Shown one piece after another: positions 25,166-34,437 of a DNA stretch of 64,000 nt. The translations under genes were made by a program, and so were the position numbers. Numbering within the stretch: position 1 is the first letter of the stretch; each line of letters starts with the position of its first letter. Origin of the DNA: Paucibacter sediminis (GTDB lineage Bacteria; Pseudomonadota; Gammaproteobacteria; Burkholderiales; Burkholderiaceae_C); assembly GCF_030254645.1 (NCBI RefSeq), contig NZ_CP116346.1, positions 4,505,001 through 4,569,000 on the forward strand. Reading direction: 5' to 3'. The notes under the pieces are model-generated. The model did no database searches, was not told the origin of the DNA, and was given only the letters and a program-made list of their open reading frames with translations.

Positions 25166-27102
25166 GCGTGGGCCACCGCGCTTTCCAGCGGCTGGAGTTG
25201 GGCCTGGCCGCCATCCACCACATTGCGCAGGAAGGCCTCGAACATCAGCAGGGTCCACAGCGGCGCGCTGTAGTCGCGCGTGCCGGCCTGATGTGCGTCC
25301 ACCAGATGTTGCAGGTAGGCGGGATTGAACCAGCCGGTGGCAGCCAGCCGCGGGCCCAACACGGCCTCACGCACGCGCTGCTTCAGCGGGCCACGGAACC
25401 AGCGCGCCAGCGGCACGGCAAAACCCATCTTCGGGCGGTACAGAACCGCGTCGGGCAGCTTGGGCTCCATGGCTTTCTTGAGCAGGAACTTGCCCTCCTG
25501 GCCGCGCACCTTGAGGTCCGAGGGCAGACGCGCCAGCCACTCGATCAGCTCATGGTCCATCAGCGGCTCGCGCACCTCGAGCGAATGCGCCATGCTGGCC
25601 CGGTCCACCTTGGTGTTGATATCGCCGACCAGATAGGTCTTCATGTCCAGGTACTGGATCAGCGCCAGCGGATCCTCGGTATCGGCGTTGGCGGCATGGC
25701 GATCAAACACGTCCTGCGCCGTGTAGCCGCCCAGGCTGGCCTTGAACTGCGCACTGAACAGTTCCGCGCGCATGGGCTCGCGCAGGATGGAGACCGAATG
25801 GCAGTAGGCCTGCACCGAGGTGCGCGCCATGCCCTCGAAGGTGGTCTTGGCGCGAAACACGCGCGGCGCCCAATCCGCCTTGGGATAGACGCGACCCAGC
25901 AGCCCAAACACCGGGCGGCGCAGCGCCGCCGGCAAGGCCCCGCGCATGCGCTCCTCCATCAGGTGCATGCGGTAGCGGCGATAGCCGCCGAAGGATTCGT
26001 CGCCGCCATCGCCCGAAAGCGCCACCGTCACATGCTTGCGTGCCAGCTGGCAGACGCGGTAAGTCGGGATGGCCGAGCTGTCGGCATAGGGCTCGTCGTA
26101 CAGGCGCGCCAGCGTGTCGATGAGGTCGAAGTCATCGCTGACCACGGTCTCCACCGAGTGGTGGGTCCGGTAGCGATCGGCCACCAGCTGAGCAAACTCG
26201 GACTCGTTGAAGGCCGGATCGTCAAAGGCGATCGAACAGGTGTTGACGGGTTCCTCCGACAGGCCCGCCATGGTGGCCACCACCGCGCTGGAATCCACGC
26301 CGCCCGAGAGGAAGGCGCCCAGCGGCACTTCCGAAATCATGCGCAGCCGTACCGACTCCTCCAGCTTGGCGCGCAGCTCGTCGCAGGCGTCTTCCACGCT
26401 GATCTGGCGATCCAGGGTGAAGCGCACATCCCAGTAGCGCTGTGGCGCCGGGATTGGTTGCCCCCGCCGTATGCACAGGCTGTGGCCAGGTTCGAGCTTG
26501 CGCGCCTGCTTGAAGATGCAGCGCGGCTCGGCCACATAGCCGAAGGCGAAGTACTCTTCCACGGCCAGCGGATCGATCTCACGCTTCATGCCCCCATGGG
26601 CCAGCAGGGACTTCAGCTCGGAGCCGAACAGCAGCGTACCGTCGTCCAGCAGCGCGTAATGCATGGGCTTGACGGCCAGGCGATCACGCGCCATGAAGAA
26701 GGTCTGCTGATTGCGGTCCCAGAGCGCGAACGCAAACATGCCACGGAAGCGCTTCACGCAGTCGGGGCCCCATGCCTCCCAGGCATGCACGATCACCTCG
26801 GTGTCGCTACGCGTGTGGAATACATGACCCAGGGCCTGCAACTCGGGAATGAGGCTCTGAAAGTTGTAGATCTCGCCGTTGAAGACCACCACCACGGTGC
26901 CGTCTTCGTTGAAGAGCGGCTGCTGGCCGGTGGCCACGTCGATGATGGACAGGCGCCGGTGACCGAAGCCCACGCCGGGCTCGATGTGCACGCTGCCCTC
27001 GTCCGGGCCGCGATGGTGCTGCGACTCGTTCATGCGCTGCAGCTGCCGGGGATCGATGGCCCGCGCCGATTGGGTATCAAAGATGCCAGTGATTCCGCAC
27101 AT
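25162..27102 (-). CDS. Exosortase A system-associated amidotransferase 1
   Basis: A 646-residue AsnB-like protein of the XrtA-associated amidotransferase family (TIGR03108). MCGITGIFDTQSAR gives Cys2; HHRGPDEGSVHIEPGVG, GHRRLSIIDVATGQQP and VVVVFNGEIYNFQ complete the glutaminase half; FLSGGVDSSAVVATMAG and ALSGDGGDESFGGYRRY mark the synthetase half. It presumably amidates a carboxyl group on a sugar or a protein. It is the second intact amidotransferase of the operon, 8 bases after the stp2-type glycosyltransferase gene. Confidence 0.92.
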   Translation of the reverse strand: MCGITGIFDTQSARAIDPRQLQRMNESQHHRGPDEGSVHIEPGVGFGHRRLSIIDVATGQQPLFNEDGTVVVVFNGEIYNFQSLIPELQALGHVFHTRSDTEVIVHAWEAWGPDCVKRFRGMFAFALWDRNQQTFFMARDRLAVKPMHYALLDDGTLLFGSELKSLLAHGGMKREIDPLAVEEYFAFGYVAEPRCIFKQARKLEPGHSLCIRRGQPIPAPQRYWDVRFTLDRQISVEDACDELRAKLEESVRLRMISEVPLGAFLSGGVDSSAVVATMAGLSEEPVNTCSIAFDDPAFNESEFAQLVADRYRTHHSVETVVSDDFDLIDTLARLYDEPYADSSAIPTYRVCQLARKHVTVALSGDGGDESFGGYRRYRMHLMEERMRGALPAALRRPVFGLLGRVYPKADWAPRVFRAKTTFEGMARTSVQAYCHSVSILREPMRAELFSAQFKASLGGYTAQDVFDRHAANADTEDPLALIQYLDMKTYLVGDINTKVDRASMAHSLEVREPLMDHELIEWLARLPSDLKVRGQEGKFLLKKAMEPKLPDAVLYRPKMGFAVPLARWFRGPLKQRVREAVLGPRLAATGWFNPAYLQHLVDAHQAGTRDYSAPLWTLLMFEAFLRNVVDGGQAQLQPLESAVAHA

Positions 27103-27110
27103 GATGTTCT

Positions 27111-28292
27111 CTAGGTGAGTTGAAGCGCCTTGGGTCTGGCGCGACGCTGCAGTTCGCTGTCGTAGACCTGCTGATAGCCCTGCAGCATGGCCTTCATGCT
27201 GAACTGCTGCTCGACGCGCGTGCGCCCAGCCCGGCCCTGCCGGGCCGCCAGCTCCGCATCATCGGCCAGTCGCAGCATGGCATCGGCAAGGGCTTGTGCG
27301 TTGCCGGACGGCACCAGGCTGCCGGTCTGGCCATCCAGCACCAGCTCTGCATTGCCACCCACGGCGGTCGCGATGACCGGCAGCGAACTCGCCATGGCTT
27401 CCAGTATGGTGTTGGAGATGCCTTCCGCCAAGGAGGGGAGCACAAAGCAATCCAGCCCTCGCATGACCTCAGCAACGTCGCTGCGCTCGCCCGGAAGATA
27501 GCTGAGTTCGGCCACACCGGCGTCCTGCAGCAGCGCACGCGCCGGCTCCAGCAAGGGGCCGCCCCCCACCATCACCAGGCGCAGACGCGCACGCAGCTCG
27601 GGACGCTGCTGCAGCGCCAGCACAAAGGCGCGGGCCAGGTTGAGCGGGTCTTTCACGCCCTGCATGCGACCCACGCTGCCGACGATGAATTCGCCCGCAG
27701 CACCAAAAGGGCAAGCCGGTATCGCCGCACGGCCGGCCGGGCGCGCAAAGCGCTCGATTTCCACGCCGTTGTAGACCTGGGCGATGCGCTCGCCCCGGAT
27801 ACCGACGCGCGCGGACAGGTAATCGGCGAGGTCGCGCGAGAGCGCGATATAGCGATGCACGAAGGGGCTGTAGAGCCGGCGCAGCCTTTGCTGACCCCGG
27901 TTGCTGCCGTCCAGGTCACCGAGATCGCGGCCATGCTCGCCGTGCACACGGATCGGCACGCCGGCCGCCCAGGCTGGCACCACCGCCTCCAGCGCGGCCA
28001 GATTGCGCGTATGCACAATCATCGGCCTGAGGCGCTTGAAAACGCGGTACAGCTCGGGGTAAAGCCAGAAGCCATGACCTGGCTTCTTATGCAGGGCGAT
28101 GAACTCGACATCCTTGCGTTGCACGCGCTCGCGAAAGCTGGTGACCTCGGTAAGCGCCAGCACCGCATGCCGGTAACGATCCGCCGGAAGCTGATCGATG
28201 AGCTTGACGACGCCGTTCTCCAGACCGCCGGTGTCGAAGCGGAACACCACGTGCAGCACCAGCGGGCGCGCATCAGCAGCCGCTGTGCTCAT
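27111..28292 (-). CDS. Exosortase A-associated sugar transferase (TIGR03088 type)
   Basis: A 393-residue GT4 glycosyltransferase. HVVFRFDTGGLENGVVKLID, HTRNLAALEAVVPAW, HGEHGRDLGDLDGSNRGQQ and FVHRYIALSRDLADYL are hallmarks of the PEP-CTERM/EpsH1-associated sugar transferase family 2. ISNTILEAMASSLPVIATAV forms the donor site. It overlaps the exosortase stop by 4 bases, linking its translation to XrtA. It acts in the cytoplasm on the lipid-linked repeat. Confidence 0.92.
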   Translation of the reverse strand: MSTAAADARPLVLHVVFRFDTGGLENGVVKLIDQLPADRYRHAVLALTEVTSFRERVQRKDVEFIALHKKPGHGFWLYPELYRVFKRLRPMIVHTRNLAALEAVVPAWAAGVPIRVHGEHGRDLGDLDGSNRGQQRLRRLYSPFVHRYIALSRDLADYLSARVGIRGERIAQVYNGVEIERFARPAGRAAIPACPFGAAGEFIVGSVGRMQGVKDPLNLARAFVLALQQRPELRARLRLVMVGGGPLLEPARALLQDAGVAELSYLPGERSDVAEVMRGLDCFVLPSLAEGISNTILEAMASSLPVIATAVGGNAELVLDGQTGSLVPSGNAQALADAMLRLADDAELAARQGRAGRTRVEQQFSMKAMLQGYQQVYDSELQRRARPKALQLT

Positions 28293-29869
28293 GGCCGGCC
28301 TTCGACGGCGCGGCCGAGACTGCGTTCCAGCGCAGGCAGATGCTGTACGAGGAAGGCATTCAACTGCTGTTGCGTGACGTCACGCTGGCCCTCGGCACTG
28401 CGCGCGTAGACCACCACCGTGGCACCCAGATCGGATCGGCCGAGCAGGCGATCACGCACCAGCCACCATTGCGCGCGGCGCGCTTCTGCGGTCCAGGCAC
28501 CGTTCACCCAGTAGAGCTGCAGAAGCACCATGCTCTCAGCATTGCCGCGCCCATGCCCCTGCAGGCGTGGTGCCACGTCGGCGCGCAGGGCCTGCAAGTC
28601 ACTGGCAGCTGCGCGCAGCGGCACCAACTGCCGTTGCTCCAATGTCCACTGCGGATCTTCCGACCGCACCAGGGTATTGACCGAGCTGATCAGCTTGTGC
28701 TCGGCACGCTGGCTCGCATAGAAGGCCATGTAAAGGCCCACGTCCCGCTGCTCACGGCTGTACCGGAGATGCAGGCGCCCGTCGGCCCCGGGGTCCGTCG
28801 GGCTCCACTCGCTGGCGTCGAGCTTGTGCGTCTCCCAAGCCGGCCCATCTGCGGTCGGTGTTTGCAGGTGGACGACGGGCAGCCCGCGCTCCTGCGCACG
28901 CAGCCATAGGGGCGCCGCGGCGATCAGGGCAGCGCTCAGCGCCGCCACCCACCAAATCCGGGAAGCGCTGCCCGCCAGAGCCGCGGCCGCCCTCGCAGCC
29001 TGCGGCAAGGCGGGCAACTCCGGCTCCGACCAGCGCGCGCCAATCATGAACATGGCGAACATGACGACGCCGAAGAACACCCAGCCATAGATCAGATGGT
29101 CCGCGCCCGTGGCCAGTTCATTGCCGGAGAGATGCCCCAGCATCACGATCAGATAGGCACGCACCCAGTTCGCCAACACCGGCAACAGCAATGCGACCAG
29201 CACAAACAGCAGGCGGCGACGCAGGCTGCGGTAGTTGAGGTAGGCAAACAAAGTGCCAACCATCACCGAAGCGATGAGGTAGCGCACGCCACTGCAGGCT
29301 TCGACCACCGACCAGTTCCCGCTCGGAATGACGAAATTCAGCCCTTCGCGGTAGACGGGCAGCCCGGACAAACGCAAAGCCGCCACGGTGAAATCGGCGG
29401 TCCAGGTCATCAGCTGCGGCATCGCCACCTCGCCCGCCGGCACCGCAAAGAACAGAAACGCCAACGGGAAGGCAATCGCCCACCCCACTGCCGGCCCGAG
29501 CGCGGCAAGCACGGCGGACACCAGCATGATCACAAACGCATACTGCGTCAGTGCATTGAATGCACCGAGTTCGCCCAGCAGCCAAAGCAGGCCGCCAGCG
29601 CCCAGACCCAGCAAGGCGGGCCACCAGCCGGTCGGCCTTATGAAGGCCAACGCAGCCCGTTGCCGCCATACCAGCCAGCACGAGATAGGAAGCACCAGAT
29701 AGGCATGGGCAAAGGTCTCCGAGCGCTCCCAGATTGCCTGCATGCCCAAGGCGGTATCTCGGTATCCCAGGAACAGCCCCAGCCAAAGAAGCGTGAGCAC
29801 GACACCGTGGCGCCTCCAGGCGTCGCGCAAGTCCTTGCCGGCGGCGAGCCCCGACGTCTGCATGGTCAT
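28289..29869 (-). CDS. xrtA: Exosortase A with C-terminal EpsI domain
   Basis: About 526 residues. The N-terminal 280 or so form the polytopic exosortase core with the transpeptidase/protease residues in place: VVEACSGVRYL (Cys 192 with the ATG at 29869), ANWVRAYLIVMLGH (Arg 237) and DHLIYGWVFFG (His 258). The C-terminal 200 residues after a further membrane segment form an EpsI-like periplasmic domain (VGLYMAFYASQRAEHKLISS). Exosortase A cuts PEP-CTERM proteins at the membrane after the Pro-Glu-Pro motif and probably transfers them. A TTG at 29887 is an alternative start. The likely substrate in the window is the protein at 39793-40548. Confidence 0.94.
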   Translation of the reverse strand: MTMQTSGLAAGKDLRDAWRRHGVVLTLLWLGLFLGYRDTALGMQAIWERSETFAHAYLVLPISCWLVWRQRAALAFIRPTGWWPALLGLGAGGLLWLLGELGAFNALTQYAFVIMLVSAVLAALGPAVGWAIAFPLAFLFFAVPAGEVAMPQLMTWTADFTVAALRLSGLPVYREGLNFVIPSGNWSVVEACSGVRYLIASVMVGTLFAYLNYRSLRRRLLFVLVALLLPVLANWVRAYLIVMLGHLSGNELATGADHLIYGWVFFGVVMFAMFMIGARWSEPELPALPQAARAAAALAGSASRIWWVAALSAALIAAAPLWLRAQERGLPVVHLQTPTADGPAWETHKLDASEWSPTDPGADGRLHLRYSREQRDVGLYMAFYASQRAEHKLISSVNTLVRSEDPQWTLEQRQLVPLRAAASDLQALRADVAPRLQGHGRGNAESMVLLQLYWVNGAWTAEARRAQWWLVRDRLLGRSDLGATVVVYARSAEGQRDVTQQQLNAFLVQHLPALERSLGRAVEGRP

Positions 29870-29879
29870 GCTGCTGTGT

Positions 29880-30926
29880 TCAGCCAAGATTCTTCACCAG
29901 GAATGGTCCGAGCCAGTTGGCCACACCGATGGGCAGCCGACGCCAGGCCCTGATCAGCAATTGGTACTTGGCATTGGACGGATTGTTCTGCGGCACCGCC
30001 TCGCGCTTGTAGAGGCAGTACTCGTAATGCAGCGGCGTAGGCTCGAAGCCCCAATTCTTCTTGAAGGCATAGGAGCCGGTACCCTGCTTGCTGCGCCCGT
30101 AGTCGAATACCTTGAGCCCGCGCGCGCAGGCACGACGCATCAACTCCCAGTACTTGAAGTCGTTGGCGGCCAGGTCGCGTGCGCTTTCGTCATCGCCGGC
30201 GTAATACGGCAGCACTTCGTCGCGGAAGTAGAAGCTCAACACCGAGCTGAGTGGCCGGCCATCGGCAGCGGTGACGGTCAGCACCTCGCAGTCGGCTCCG
30301 AACACGTCACGCAAGAGCTGGAAATAGCGCTTCGGCATGGCCGGCGTGCCATGGCGATGGACGTTGTCGGCGTAGAGCGCGAAGAAGCGCTCCACGCCCG
30401 CGTCCAGCTGGCTCTGCAACCCGTTCTTGATGCCCTTGCGCACCATCGCACGCTGCTTGCGCGGGATGGCCAGCATATTGGCTTCCTCCTCCGGCAATAT
30501 CTCCTTGCGGAAGGTGACGTAGAGATCTTGTTGCGGCCAATCAGCATGGCGCTGACGCACATGGCGCAACTCAAGATGCGCCGCGCCCAGTCGCTGTGCG
30601 ATTTGCTGCGCTTCGCGCTCCAGCACTTGCGCCGCCTCGTCGTTCACGGCGGCCACGCCGCCGTAGACACCGAACGGCAAGCCCACCAGTGCATGACCGA
30701 ACAGCAGGCTCTTCACTTGTGCCAGGGGCAGTACCCCTTCGATGCGACCGGCACGCTCGACATAGAGAAAGAAGCAGGCATGGCCGAAGGCCTGCTGGAT
30801 CACCTGTTGCCAACCGGCACGATGAAAAAAGCTCGCGTCCGGGCAGCCCATGACGAACTCGTCCCAGCGCCGTGCGGTCACGGCGTCGTCAACGCGCAGG
30901 CGCTGAACCGCCAAGTCGGCCGCCAT
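29880..30926 (-). CDS. XrtA/PEP-CTERM-associated FemAB-like protein
   Basis: A 348-residue FemAB/GNAT-fold protein matching the PEP-CTERM-associated FemAB-related family (TIGR03019). DASFFHRAGWQQVIQQAFGH, LAIPRKQRAMVRKGIKNGL and YFRDEVLPYYAGDDESARDL are the typical blocks, and VFDYGRSKQGTGSYAFKKNW closes the core. Relatives transfer amino acids from aminoacyl-tRNA to peptidoglycan or acylate similar acceptors; this subgroup always accompanies XrtA and its acceptor is unknown. Its start overlaps the deacetylase stop by one base (TGATG). Confidence 0.92.
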   Translation of the reverse strand: MAADLAVQRLRVDDAVTARRWDEFVMGCPDASFFHRAGWQQVIQQAFGHACFFLYVERAGRIEGVLPLAQVKSLLFGHALVGLPFGVYGGVAAVNDEAAQVLEREAQQIAQRLGAAHLELRHVRQRHADWPQQDLYVTFRKEILPEEEANMLAIPRKQRAMVRKGIKNGLQSQLDAGVERFFALYADNVHRHGTPAMPKRYFQLLRDVFGADCEVLTVTAADGRPLSSVLSFYFRDEVLPYYAGDDESARDLAANDFKYWELMRRACARGLKVFDYGRSKQGTGSYAFKKNWGFEPTPLHYEYCLYKREAVPQNNPSNAKYQLLIRAWRRLPIGVANWLGPFLVKNLG

Positions 30927-31783
30927 CAGGAGGCCTCCGCGACCGCAGGCACAGCGGGCAGGAATATCTCGTCCATGCGCCCCCAGCTGAAGTCACCCAG
31001 GAGTTGGGCAATGCGGTCGAAGGTGCGATCGATGTTCACGTAATGGCGGAAACGGGTCTTGGCATCGATACCGGCCACTCGCGGCTGCTCGGCGTCGATT
31101 TCCCAGGGATGAAAGTAGAAGACGGCACTTTGGCCATCCGCGGCATTCACACGTCGCAACATCCAGCGCGACAAGCCATAGGGCAGCAGGCGGAAGTAGC
31201 CACCGCCGCTGGAAGGAAGATTGCGTCCGAGCATGCGCAGGGTCGTCACCGGCACCTCCAGCAGACCGTCTCGCACCGCGTAGGCGAAGCGCGGGGAATC
31301 GGGCATGCCGTAGTGATCATGCTGAATCGGGTAGACGCTGGAGCTGTAGCGATAGCCCGCGTCCTGCAACACGTCGAAGGCCCAGAGATTGCCGGTGCCG
31401 ATGGAGAAGCTCGGCGCGCGGTAACCCAGCACGGGCCGTCCGCCAATGTCTTCGAGCAATTGCTTGGCACGCACCACGTCCTGCCGGAACGACTCGGCGG
31501 ACAGGTCGCTAGCACGCTCGTGGCCGTAGCCATGTGAGGCCAATTCGTGCCCCGCATCGACGATGCGTCGCACCAACGCCGGATAGCGCTCTGCGATCCA
31601 CCCGAGCGTGAAAAACGTGGCCTTGACACCCTGGGCGTCCAGCAGGGCGAGGATGCGGTCGACGTTGCGCTCGACGCGGCATTCGCGCTGATCCCAATCG
31701 CTGCGCGCGATGTAGGGCGCGAAGGCCGAGACCTGGAAATAGTCCTCGACATCAATCGTCATGGCATTGCGCACGCCGCTCAT
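30926..31783 (-). CDS. XrtA system polysaccharide deacetylase
   Basis: A 285-residue NodB deacetylase of the XrtA-associated type (TIGR03006). AMTIDVEDYFQVSAFAPYI opens the domain with the catalytic Asp region, ELASHGYGHERASDLSAESF holds the metal-binding His residues, and FHPWEIDAEQPR gives the C-terminal His. No signal peptide is seen, so it may act in the cytoplasm or be exported by another route. It would de-N-acetylate sugars of the exopolysaccharide. It overlaps the ATPase stop by 4 bases. Confidence 0.92.
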   Translation of the reverse strand: MSGVRNAMTIDVEDYFQVSAFAPYIARSDWDQRECRVERNVDRILALLDAQGVKATFFTLGWIAERYPALVRRIVDAGHELASHGYGHERASDLSAESFRQDVVRAKQLLEDIGGRPVLGYRAPSFSIGTGNLWAFDVLQDAGYRYSSSVYPIQHDHYGMPDSPRFAYAVRDGLLEVPVTTLRMLGRNLPSSGGGYFRLLPYGLSRWMLRRVNAADGQSAVFYFHPWEIDAEQPRVAGIDAKTRFRHYVNIDRTFDRIAQLLGDFSWGRMDEIFLPAVPAVAEAS

Positions 31784-32880
31784 GACTTGCTTTCGCTGGA
31801 GTTGGCGGGATTGCTACGCACCGCCTCGACAAACTTCTGCAGCAGGGTCAGCGTCTGCAAATTGATGCGCTCCAGGCGCATCAGACTGGATTCCAGTCGC
31901 TGCAGCCGTTCCGCCACCTGATGTTCGCCGAGATGGCCGAAGTCCGTGGCAATGCCGTCGAGAGCGCCGGGCTCGTGCGAGAAGCGGTTCACGTCGATGC
32001 TGACGCCTTCATCGGGCAACGCGGCCAGCGCATGCCGAGCGCCCTGCGCCACCATCGACGCGGGCAACTCGCTCTCCTTGGCCACGTCGTCCAGCACTTC
32101 TTCGACGTCCGCCACCGACAAATGGGTGCGCCCGGCCATGAAGCCGAGCAGCAGCAAACGGTCGCACAGCGAGTTGATGCGGCGGGGAATGCCCTGCGCC
32201 GCGTTGTGGATGGCGGCAAAGGTCTCAGGATCGAAACTCGGCTTGCCCGTGCTGCCAGCACATTTCAGCCGATGCTCGATATAGCGCTGGGTCTCGTCTT
32301 CCGCCAGCGGTCCGATATGGCAGGTGGCCGCCACGCGTTGACGGAACTGCTCCATTTCCGGGCTTTGCAGGATCTGTCGGAACTCAGGCTGACCGACCAG
32401 AAAGGTCTGCAGCAACGACTGATTGCCGAACTGAAAGTTCGACAGCATGCGCAACTCTTCCACGGCGCGCGGGGTCAGGTTTTGCGCCTCGTCCACGATC
32501 AGCAGGCAGCGCTTTCCTTGTGCGACCTGGCCCACCAGGAACGCCTCCAGTGCCATCAGAAGCTCCGACTTCGACAGCTCCTTGACGCGCACACCGAAGG
32601 CTGCCCCAACCATGCGCAAGGTGTCTTCCGCATCGAGTTGCGTGGTGACGACGTTGCCAATCACCACATTGCTGCGATTCAGGCTGTCGAGCAGGCCGCG
32701 CAACAGGGTGGTCTTGCCCGCACCGATCTCGCCAGTGATGACGATGAAGCCGTCGCTGCGCAGCACGCCATAGTCCAAATAGGCTTTGGCGCGCCGGTGC
32801 TGCTTGCTGCCGAAATAGAAACTCGGGTCAGGACTGAGCTGAAAGGGCTTGCTGCTCAGCCCGTAGAACGCTTCATACAT
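31780..32880 (-). CDS. XrtA-associated secretion ATPase (ExeA-like)
   Basis: A 366-residue AAA ATPase matching the PEP-CTERM locus secretion ATPase family (TIGR03015). It starts MYEAFYGLSSKPFQLSPDP as ExeA-like proteins do, has Walker A GEIGAGKTTLLRGL and Walker B CLLIVDEAQNLTP, and ends in a helical region (VAERLQRLESSLMRLERINL) that could form a coiled coil. It probably drives or gates an envelope assembly step. It lies between the outer-membrane barrel and deacetylase genes of the operon. Confidence 0.92.
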   Translation of the reverse strand: MYEAFYGLSSKPFQLSPDPSFYFGSKQHRRAKAYLDYGVLRSDGFIVITGEIGAGKTTLLRGLLDSLNRSNVVIGNVVTTQLDAEDTLRMVGAAFGVRVKELSKSELLMALEAFLVGQVAQGKRCLLIVDEAQNLTPRAVEELRMLSNFQFGNQSLLQTFLVGQPEFRQILQSPEMEQFRQRVAATCHIGPLAEDETQRYIEHRLKCAGSTGKPSFDPETFAAIHNAAQGIPRRINSLCDRLLLLGFMAGRTHLSVADVEEVLDDVAKESELPASMVAQGARHALAALPDEGVSIDVNRFSHEPGALDGIATDFGHLGEHQVAERLQRLESSLMRLERINLQTLTLLQKFVEAVRSNPANSSESKS

Positions 32881-32883
32881 GCT

Positions 32884-34437
32884 CTAGAACTGCTGGACCA
32901 GGGTGACGATCACGGCGTTCTCCCGGTAGGGTTTGATGGAGCTTGCAAACTGCGTGTGGCGCAGATTGACCATGCCAGTGGTGCGACGCCCCAAGCGCGC
33001 ATTCCAGCCGGCGAGTATTGATTTCATGCTGGTCGACTGCGTACCCAGATCGCCGCGCGTGCGCTGGTAGCTGCCGCTCAGTGAGGCAGACGAGTCAGCG
33101 GTCAAGCGATAAGACAGGTTCCCGGCCAAGCCGAGCTGTTTGACCACGCCGCTACCGGACAGATCATCAACAACGCCTGAATCCTGCGGGCCCAGACGAC
33201 GCGTCTGGCTCTGGTTGATCGAACCCGTCAGCGTGGCGCGGATACCGGTCCAGGACATCGACGCCTCTTGGCGCCGCAAACGCGTGGCGCCCGCACTGAT
33301 GAAACCCGTGGTCGTGACGGCGTCTGCCGCGAGCCCATTGGCCTGTAGGAACGCGCGGACAAACAGGTCCCGCTTGACCGGATCCGGCTCCGCGCTAGCG
33401 AACTGCAGGAACAGCAAGTCGTAATTGGTGAGACGTCCAGCGGCACCGTTGGCACCCGGCGCAACCGCCGTGGCGGAATCGCTCAGCCGCAGGGCAGTGC
33501 GCGACATCCGGTGTTCAAGGCTCAGGCTATGGCTGTCACCATACGAGTGGTGCTGCCAGCTTGCCTGCGCCACGGTGCGTGGCGTAGGCGTCCAGCTGCC
33601 GTCAATGCCATAGGTTGCGCCCGCGGTCTGCTTGACGGCAGCAAGGTTGCTGCGCTCGCCGCCGGCAAATCCGCCGAGCACCCAGTCAACGTCGGGGCGC
33701 CAACGCAGACCAGCCAGCGCGCTCGACGTGCTGGTGTCGCGCACGCCACCGCTGCCCAGGCTGGCGCTGGATTCGTTGCGTTGCGTCAGCGCGTTCACAT
33801 ACCAACTGAAACGCCGCTGTGCGCCATCCAGGCTTTCAACCCGCAGTGACGCTCCCCGGCCGCTGGTATCGCCAGCCGCTGTGCCTTTGGCACGGGTTTC
33901 CGTGGCCGTGCCACGCAGTTCGTATGTGGCCAAGCTGGACACGCGACCACGCATCACCGGACTCACGGTAAGCGAACGCAGTTCGGTCTGGTTCTCGTTC
34001 ACCAGCGCATCGCTGCTGGTCACGGTCCCGAATGCTGAAATGGCCTGCTGCCCAACCAGGGCACGAGCCTCCAGGCTCAACCAGTTCTCAAGCAACTCGA
34101 TGTTTGCGTTGGCATTCAGCGAATTGCTGGTACGACGCTTTTGCTCGGACTTGGCGTACAGCATGGCATTGAGGCTGTAGTCCAGCAGCACGCGCGCACG
34201 CGGGGACTGCAGCGACAAGCTGATCCCCGGGGCCAGCGTGGTCGCAAGCGCAGCGTCCTTGTTGCGATCATCAACGCGCAAATTGTCCGTCACCATCTGG
34301 GACAAGGACAGCTTGGGGACGATGCTCAGCCCGGTACGCGCTTCGTCCGGCGTGCCAGACTGGGCCTCCGCGCCAGCGCAGCAAAGCACCAGACCGAGTG
34401 ACAAAAACGCAGGGGCCGCTTCAGGCCACTTTGGCAT
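32884..34437 (-). CDS. XrtA-associated outer-membrane beta-barrel (TIGR03016 type)
   Basis: About 517 residues with a signal peptide (APAFLSLGLVLCCAGAEA) and a long alternating hydrophobic/polar pattern typical of a beta barrel, ending in VIVTLVQQF with the C-terminal Phe of outer-membrane proteins. The segments LSLSQMVTDNLRVDDRNKDA and NANANIELLENWLSLEARA match the PEP-CTERM-associated protein family TIGR03016. The ATG at 34437 lies inside the end of the kinase gene, giving a short overlap. ATG 34443 is possible. Readings from 34494 only translate the kinase repeat out of frame and are rejected. It is a candidate outer-membrane channel or anchor for the polymer. Confidence 0.88.
   Translation of the reverse strand: MPKWPEAAPAFLSLGLVLCCAGAEAQSGTPDEARTGLSIVPKLSLSQMVTDNLRVDDRNKDAALATTLAPGISLSLQSPRARVLLDYSLNAMLYAKSEQKRRTSNSLNANANIELLENWLSLEARALVGQQAISAFGTVTSSDALVNENQTELRSLTVSPVMRGRVSSLATYELRGTATETRAKGTAAGDTSGRGASLRVESLDGAQRRFSWYVNALTQRNESSASLGSGGVRDTSTSSALAGLRWRPDVDWVLGGFAGGERSNLAAVKQTAGATYGIDGSWTPTPRTVAQASWQHHSYGDSHSLSLEHRMSRTALRLSDSATAVAPGANGAAGRLTNYDLLFLQFASAEPDPVKRDLFVRAFLQANGLAADAVTTTGFISAGATRLRRQEASMSWTGIRATLTGSINQSQTRRLGPQDSGVVDDLSGSGVVKQLGLAGNLSYRLTADSSASLSGSYQRTRGDLGTQSTSMKSILAGWNARLGRRTTGMVNLRHTQFASSIKPYRENAVIVTLVQQF

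Noticed and set aside
22931-27114. Very long plus-strand open frames (about 780 and 648 codons) opposite the amidotransferase and glycosyltransferase genes
   Set aside because: They are antisense to well-conserved enzymes and rich in His, Gln, Arg and Gly, as expected from high-GC codon bias on the other strand.
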